Assembly: GCA_902705825.1 (NCBI GenBank)
Contig: CACSIL010000010.1
Span: 1-57,885, forward strand
Origin: Halioglobus japonicus
GTDB taxonomy: Bacteria; Pseudomonadota; Gammaproteobacteria; Pseudomonadales; Halieaceae
Direction of reading: 5' to 3'
DNA: 57,885 nucleotides
Shown here: positions 53,590 through 57,885 of the stretch, piece by piece
Layout: every line of letters starts with the position of its first letter
Position numbering within the stretch: the stretch's first letter is position 1
Notes under the pieces: generated by a model
Told to the model about the DNA's origin: nothing
Database searches by the model: none
The model's input: only the letters and a program-made list of their open reading frames with translations
Position numbers and translations under genes: made by a program

Positions 53590-55251
53590 CTACTCATGCC
53601 ACTGCACCCACGCTACCTGCGCGGGGATATCGTGGGCCTGAAAGTAGCGCAACCAGCGCTTCTGGCTGTCCTGCAGGGCATCGCCAGGGCCCTTCACCTC
53701 GATCAGGCAGTACTCCCCTGCCCCGGCGCCCAGCGCGATAAGATCGGGAAAGCCGCGGCGGTTTTCCTGTGGGTCGAACAGCATACGTTCCCATATTGCC
53801 AGCAGGTGCTCTGCCGGGATTATGCGCGCGCAGGCGGCCACCAGTTCCAGCGGAATGTATCGCCAGTGGGTCCAGCGGCATTCGTAGTGCTGGTAGCGTT
53901 CATAGGCCTGCACCAGTGTTGTCTCCAGATCTTCCTCGCGCAACTGCTGCATGCGGGCGGCCAGAGAGTGCTCGCGCGTTATCCGAAACGCGCGGTCATA
54001 CATATCGGCGGGCGCGCTCTGGAAGGGGTTGTGGAACACGCCCGGCACCGCCTCAAATATCTGCTCCCAGAACGCCAGCCCGAACAGGGTGTTCATCAGC
54101 GCGTTCTCGACATAGTGAACCGCCTGCCACTGTTGCTGTAAATGCGCGGCGGCCAGTCCCTCCACTGATTCGCTGCCCCGGGCTATGGTCAGCGTTATCT
54201 CGGTAAATTTATCGCGTTGGCGCGACTGGCGGGCACCGGTGAGCTTGCGGTTCACACGCGGGAGGATGCGCTCAGCGGCTTCGCGTTCTGCTTCACACCA
54301 CGGCTTTTGGAGAATCTCCTCACACACCCCACGCGCACTGGCCCAGTCGCCTGTCGTTTCAAGTATACGAGCGCGCCGCTCGCGCGCGGGATGGCGCTGG
54401 CTGCGATCGTAGAGCTGCAGCGCCAACTCGTGCTCATCGATGCGCTCCAGATCCCTGGCCACGTTGTTACAGAGCCGATGCCAGCGCTTTTCACTGGAGG
54501 CATACTGAATTGTCATGGTCGCCAGCTCTGCTGCTAGCTCCGGCAGTTGCTCGTATTCACCCGCGTCGAGCAGTGTGTAGTGGGCGTCACTCAGGTTGGC
54601 GCAAGCCACGTATTCTTGCAGTGCCTCGCGGCTGCAAAACAGGCGATGCGCGCGGTCCAGCGGGTAGGGGTAGTAGCGCGTGAGGCCCAGGTCCTGTAGT
54701 ACAAAGTCCGTCAGGCTCTGCCGTCGATTGCCGAAAAAGAGCAGCTGCAGATGTTCGGTGAGCTCGACACCTCGCGGCGCTATTATGCGCTGATCGTCGA
54801 TTGTGGTGAGCGCCGCCAGGGTTTCGTCTGCGTCCAACTGTAACTCTTCGATGGCATCCAATAGTGCTGCTTTGCCGCGAGGTTGCGCTTGGCCTGCGGG
54901 ACAGAAAGCATGCAGCAACTCGCTGCGTGTATATAGCCTCCCCAACTCCTGCGCTGACAGTTCGTAAGCCTCCTCTACCATCTCGTTTGCCAGCAGCGTA
55001 TCGAGAATCGGTGGTATCGCGCCAAGTTCCGCATACGCCAGTTTGCTTTCGCGAAACCAGGGCCCGGTGCGAGAAATCAGGCGGATATAGAGGCACTGGG
55101 CGTTGAAGTCCAGACCGCGAAAGGTTTGCAGCAAGGCGCTTTCGGCAGCGCTGAGGATATCCCCATACTGCGCCTCCACGGTGTCACACAGGCGCAAATA
55201 ATTGTCCCGGTAATAGTAGGGGGCGAGCGCTGCGTTGTTCGATTCTGCCAT
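53590..55251 (-). CDS. VRR-NUC nuclease, bacterial FAN1 type
   Basis: 553 residues, close to the length of Pseudomonas FAN1. The C-terminal VRR-NUC domain shows RRGFPDLIAL, then EVKGPGDALQDSQKRWLRYF, the Asp and Glu-x-Lys of the active site. The N-terminal part has a SAP-like or winged-helix region (YTRSELLHAFCP) and a TPR-like helical middle. FAN1 cuts 5' flaps and takes part in interstrand crosslink repair. First gene of the pair with the XPD-type helicase. Confidence 0.92.
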   Translation of the reverse strand: MAESNNAALAPYYYRDNYLRLCDTVEAQYGDILSAAESALLQTFRGLDFNAQCLYIRLISRTGPWFRESKLAYAELGAIPPILDTLLANEMVEEAYELSAQELGRLYTRSELLHAFCPAGQAQPRGKAALLDAIEELQLDADETLAALTTIDDQRIIAPRGVELTEHLQLLFFGNRRQSLTDFVLQDLGLTRYYPYPLDRAHRLFCSREALQEYVACANLSDAHYTLLDAGEYEQLPELAAELATMTIQYASSEKRWHRLCNNVARDLERIDEHELALQLYDRSQRHPARERRARILETTGDWASARGVCEEILQKPWCEAEREAAERILPRVNRKLTGARQSRQRDKFTEITLTIARGSESVEGLAAAHLQQQWQAVHYVENALMNTLFGLAFWEQIFEAVPGVFHNPFQSAPADMYDRAFRITREHSLAARMQQLREEDLETTLVQAYERYQHYECRWTHWRYIPLELVAACARIIPAEHLLAIWERMLFDPQENRRGFPDLIALGAGAGEYCLIEVKGPGDALQDSQKRWLRYFQAHDIPAQVAWVQWHE

Positions 55252-55436
55252 GGCAGGCTGTATGCTACGTGATCATCCGGGGCTTGTCAGACTCTGCCGG
55301 TGCTTATTTGATCCGCGCTGTCCGGCTTGTACCCTGGCCTGTAATTAGGGCATTCTGGTGAGCCCGCGCGTCATCATTGTCAGGCTATCCCGGACACCTC
55401 CGCGAGCCGCAGCGGTAATAAGGAGAACAGCAAAGC

Positions 55437-56912
55437 GTGAGTCCCGCAGCGAAACCGGCGCCCCCGATCACTCTCTATCAGGCCCTGATCCCGATCCTCT
55501 TTCTGGTGGCGCTGCTGGCGTGTTCCGTATACCTGTTTGGTGCCGATTCGTCCTACGGGGCGAACCAGATTGCGCTGATGTTGACTGCCTGTGTTGCTGC
55601 GCTGGTAGGGCGACGCGCCGGTGTTTCCTGGGCGCAAGCCCAGAGTGGAATCATCGATGGCATCACGCTCGGCCTGGCCCCCATCCTGATTCTACTGGCC
55701 GTGGGTATGCTGATAGGCAGCTGGATTTTGTGCGGTACGGTCCCGGCGATGATTTACTACGGCGTTGAGGTGCTGAACCCCAGTATCTTCTACGCTGCCA
55801 GTGCGGCCATTTGCGCAATAGTCGCACTGAGCATAGGCAGCTCGTGGACGGTCGCCGGCACGCTGGGTATCGGCCTGATGGGCATCGCGGCGAGCTTTGA
55901 GTTGTCGCCCGCCATCACCGCTGGCGCCATTGTCTCCGGCGCCTATTTCGGTGACAAACTGTCTCCCATGTCCGACACCACCAATCTGGCCGCAGCGGCT
56001 ACGGGGGTGGATCTGTTTTCCCATATCCGGCACATGCTGTGGACGACGCTGCCGAGTTTTGCGCTGACGCTCATAATCTTCGCCTTTCTAGGCAGCGCTG
56101 ATGTGCCAGCTCCGCAGGAAATTGAGGAGCTGCAGTTGGCACTGGCCAGCGAATTCCATATCGGATTACATCTGCTGTTACCGCTGCTGATCATGCTGAC
56201 GTTGGTATACAAACGCTTTCCTGCCTTCCCCGCTATCGTTGCCAGTGCGCTGATCGGGGTGGTGTTTGCACTGCTGTTCCAGCCCCAGGCGGTGATGAAA
56301 CTGGCTGATGCCGACGCCGCTACCGGCGCCGGGTTTGCGATGGTTAAAGGCGTCTGGATCAGCCTGTTTAACGGTTACTCCTCGCACAGTGACAATGTGT
56401 TTTTGAATGAGTTGCTCAGTAAGGGCGGCATGAGCAGCATGCTCAATACCGTGTGGTTGATTATCTGCGCCCTCGGTCTGGGCGGCGTGCTGGAGCGCAC
56501 CGGCATTCTGGGCTACCTGCTGCGCCTCGTGCTGAGAGGGGTTAAGTCCGCCGGCTCACTGATCACCGCCACCGTGGTGACTTGCGTGGGTACCAATATC
56601 CTCGCGGCCGACCAGTTTATTTCAGTCGCTTTGCCGGGGCGCATGTACGCCGATGAATACGAGCGGTTTGGTCTGTCCCGACTCAATCTCTCGCGCACGC
56701 TGGAAGATTCCGGCACATTGACCTCGGCGCTGATTCCCTGGAATACCTGCGGCGCCTATATGTCGGCGACGCTGGGTGTGGCCACCTTCAGTTATGCCCC
56801 CTTCGCCTTTTTCAACCTGCTGTGCCCGCTGGTGGCGATTCTGTACGGCTATACCCATTTTGCATTGAAACCGCTGGAGGCGCAGGCGGGTGACGCGCCT
56901 GCGAACGTGTGA
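55437..56912 (+). CDS. nhaC: Na+/H+ antiporter, NhaC family
   Basis: 491 residues from GTG 55437 with AAGGAG about 11 bases upstream. Around eleven membrane segments. The family signature GAYFGDKLSPMSDTTNLAAAATGVDLF is intact, as is DQFISVALPGRMY near residue 395. It exports sodium in exchange for protons, fitting a marine or saline habitat. It shares its last base with the start of the thioesterase gene (TGATG). Confidence 0.92.
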   Translation: MSPAAKPAPPITLYQALIPILFLVALLACSVYLFGADSSYGANQIALMLTACVAALVGRRAGVSWAQAQSGIIDGITLGLAPILILLAVGMLIGSWILCGTVPAMIYYGVEVLNPSIFYAASAAICAIVALSIGSSWTVAGTLGIGLMGIAASFELSPAITAGAIVSGAYFGDKLSPMSDTTNLAAAATGVDLFSHIRHMLWTTLPSFALTLIIFAFLGSADVPAPQEIEELQLALASEFHIGLHLLLPLLIMLTLVYKRFPAFPAIVASALIGVVFALLFQPQAVMKLADADAATGAGFAMVKGVWISLFNGYSSHSDNVFLNELLSKGGMSSMLNTVWLIICALGLGGVLERTGILGYLLRLVLRGVKSAGSLITATVVTCVGTNILAADQFISVALPGRMYADEYERFGLSRLNLSRTLEDSGTLTSALIPWNTCGAYMSATLGVATFSYAPFAFFNLLCPLVAILYGYTHFALKPLEAQAGDAPANV

Positions 56913-57373
56913 TGAGCGAACCGGACTTACCGTGGGACCACCCGCAACCGCACATTGTGTACACCAAGGTACAGCCCGAAGATATCGACGGGCTGAATCA
57001 CACCAACAATGCCGTGTACGTGGACTGGTGCCAGCGCGCCGCCTGGAGCCACTCCGTAGCTCTGGGCCTGGATCTGCCGCGATATCAGGCGCTTGATCGC
57101 GCGATGGCCATTACCTACAGTGAATACCACTATTTGCAGGCCTCCCGAGAGGGCGATGAAGTGGCTGTGGCCACCTGGATAGTAGAGTGGGACCGCAAGC
57201 TGACCATGAGGCGCCATTTCCAGGTTATTCGCTTGAGCGACGGCGTAACCCTGCTGCGCGCCGCAATGCGATTCGCCTGTATCGAACTGAGCAGCGGCCG
57301 CCCGCGAAGGCTGCCGCCGGAATTTATAGAGGGCTACGGGCCGGCAGTGCTGGCTGATTCGCCGCCTTCATGA
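56912..57373 (+). CDS. Acyl-CoA thioesterase, hot-dog fold (4HBT/YbgC-like)
   Basis: 153 residues from ATG 56912, coupled to the antiporter gene by a one-base overlap. The active-site pattern D-x-D-G-L-N-H-x-N-N is seen in VQPEDIDGLNHTNNAVYVDWCQRAAW, close to the D-x-D-x-x-G-H-x-N of the family; the His and Asn are kept. Substrate unknown. Confidence 0.88.
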   Translation: MSEPDLPWDHPQPHIVYTKVQPEDIDGLNHTNNAVYVDWCQRAAWSHSVALGLDLPRYQALDRAMAITYSEYHYLQASREGDEVAVATWIVEWDRKLTMRRHFQVIRLSDGVTLLRAAMRFACIELSSGRPRRLPPEFIEGYGPAVLADSPPS

Positions 57374-57452
57374 GACGGATCAATGCCACACAGCCCAAAG
57401 CAGGCTAAAATCAACGCATATGAGTTGAGTCCACGAACAAAGGGAGCATTGC

Positions 57453-57885
57453 ATGGCTACCAAGCCAGAAGCGAAAGCCAAGCCAAAAGCCAAGCCAAAA
57501 GCCAAAGCCAAAGCTAAACCGAAAGCTAAGGCAAAGCCAAAAGCTAAAGCTAAACCGAAAGCCAAAGCGAAGCCCAAAGCCAAAGCCACGGCGAAGGCCG
57601 ATGTAGAAACTCGCGCACCGGTTAAGGAAAAGCGGGTGGAGCAACCTCTCATGAGCGCATTGCGCGCTGAGCACCGCCACATGAGCACGGTGATGCAGCT
57701 CTTTGCGGAACAACTGTCTGCGATTGAAAACGGCGAACTGGTAGACACACATGTGGTGTACGAGATCATGCACTACATGGTGAGCTGGCCCGATCGTTTT
57801 CACCATCCACGGGAAGACCTGATCTACGCGCGTGTTGCGGAGGTCAATCCCAAGTCGGCCGATGATGTAGATACCCTTCAGCGCG
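57453..57885 (+). CDS. Hemerythrin-domain protein with Lys/Ala/Pro-rich N-terminus (cut by right edge)
   Basis: ATG 57453 after AGGGAG; 144 codons to the window end with no stop. Residues 2-50 are almost only Lys, Ala and Pro in AKPKAKAK repeats, like histone H1 tails. From about residue 65 it reads as a hemerythrin HHE domain: LRAEHRHMSTVMQLF, then YEIMHYMVSWPDRFHHPREDL, with His and Glu ligands for a di-iron site. The tail may bind DNA or polyphosphate; the domain may sense oxygen or nitric oxide. Both roles are inferred. Confidence 0.85.
   Translation, partial: MATKPEAKAKPKAKPKAKAKAKPKAKAKPKAKAKPKAKAKPKAKATAKADVETRAPVKEKRVEQPLMSALRAEHRHMSTVMQLFAEQLSAIENGELVDTHVVYEIMHYMVSWPDRFHHPREDLIYARVAEVNPKSADDVDTLQR

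Overview
The window comes from a gammaproteobacterium. The core genes stand in an order I know from Pseudomonas: yggX-mutY, hisBHAF, ctpA-envC-gpmI, rhodanese-grxC-secB, trmL, ntrCB, glnA, thiI, typA. Others (split pntA, EF-P beside EpmA, bacterial FAN1 beside a DinG-type helicase) fit Pseudomonadales or Cellvibrionales. A marine Halieaceae-like organism is my best guess from gene content; it is an inference, not a database result.

Bases 1 to 2622 hold two leftward surface or secreted proteins. One is a glycine-rich, collagen-like protein cut by the left edge. The other is an RTX-like protein built on a strikingly regular 19-residue repeat. Bases 2623 to 4200 are poor in genes and look decayed.

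Bases from about 4.2 to 18.13 kb form an integrative element lodged at the 3' end of a tRNA-Phe gene. Its left half carries cargo: a short RadC protein, several unknown proteins, an ankyrin-like protein, a pair of paralogous HExxH metallopeptidases (one interrupted by an in-frame stop) and a SprT-like zinc protease. Its right half is an operon with a vWA-like exported protein, a VirD4/TraG-type coupling ATPase and small mobilisation-associated proteins. It ends in a large serine recombinase whose last 21 codons and stop codon are antisense tRNA sequence. I see no relaxase and no mating-pore genes.

Bases 18.2 to 57.9 kb are ordinary chromosome. They carry iron handling and base-excision repair (yggX, mutY), histidine synthesis (hisB, hisH, hisA, hisF), cell-wall cleavage control (ctpA, envC), glycolysis (gpmI), redox and export (rhodanese, grxC, secB), and tRNA modification (trmL, thiI). 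Nitrogen control follows (glnA, ntrB, ntrC), with a sigma-54 promoter at glnA and a perfect NtrC-type palindrome before ntrB. Then come typA, dtd, parC, serB, a PilZ-like protein, efp with its modifying enzyme epmA, the transhydrogenase pntAA-pntAB-pntB, a helicase and FAN1-like nuclease pair, an NhaC-type antiporter, a thioesterase and a hemerythrin protein cut by the right edge.

Smaller structures of interest are a 120-bp inverted-repeat element upstream of hisB, a 13-bp tandem repeat that puts decoy start codons before hisH, and a conserved hairpin (CTGTTTCCC) before three genes of the element.
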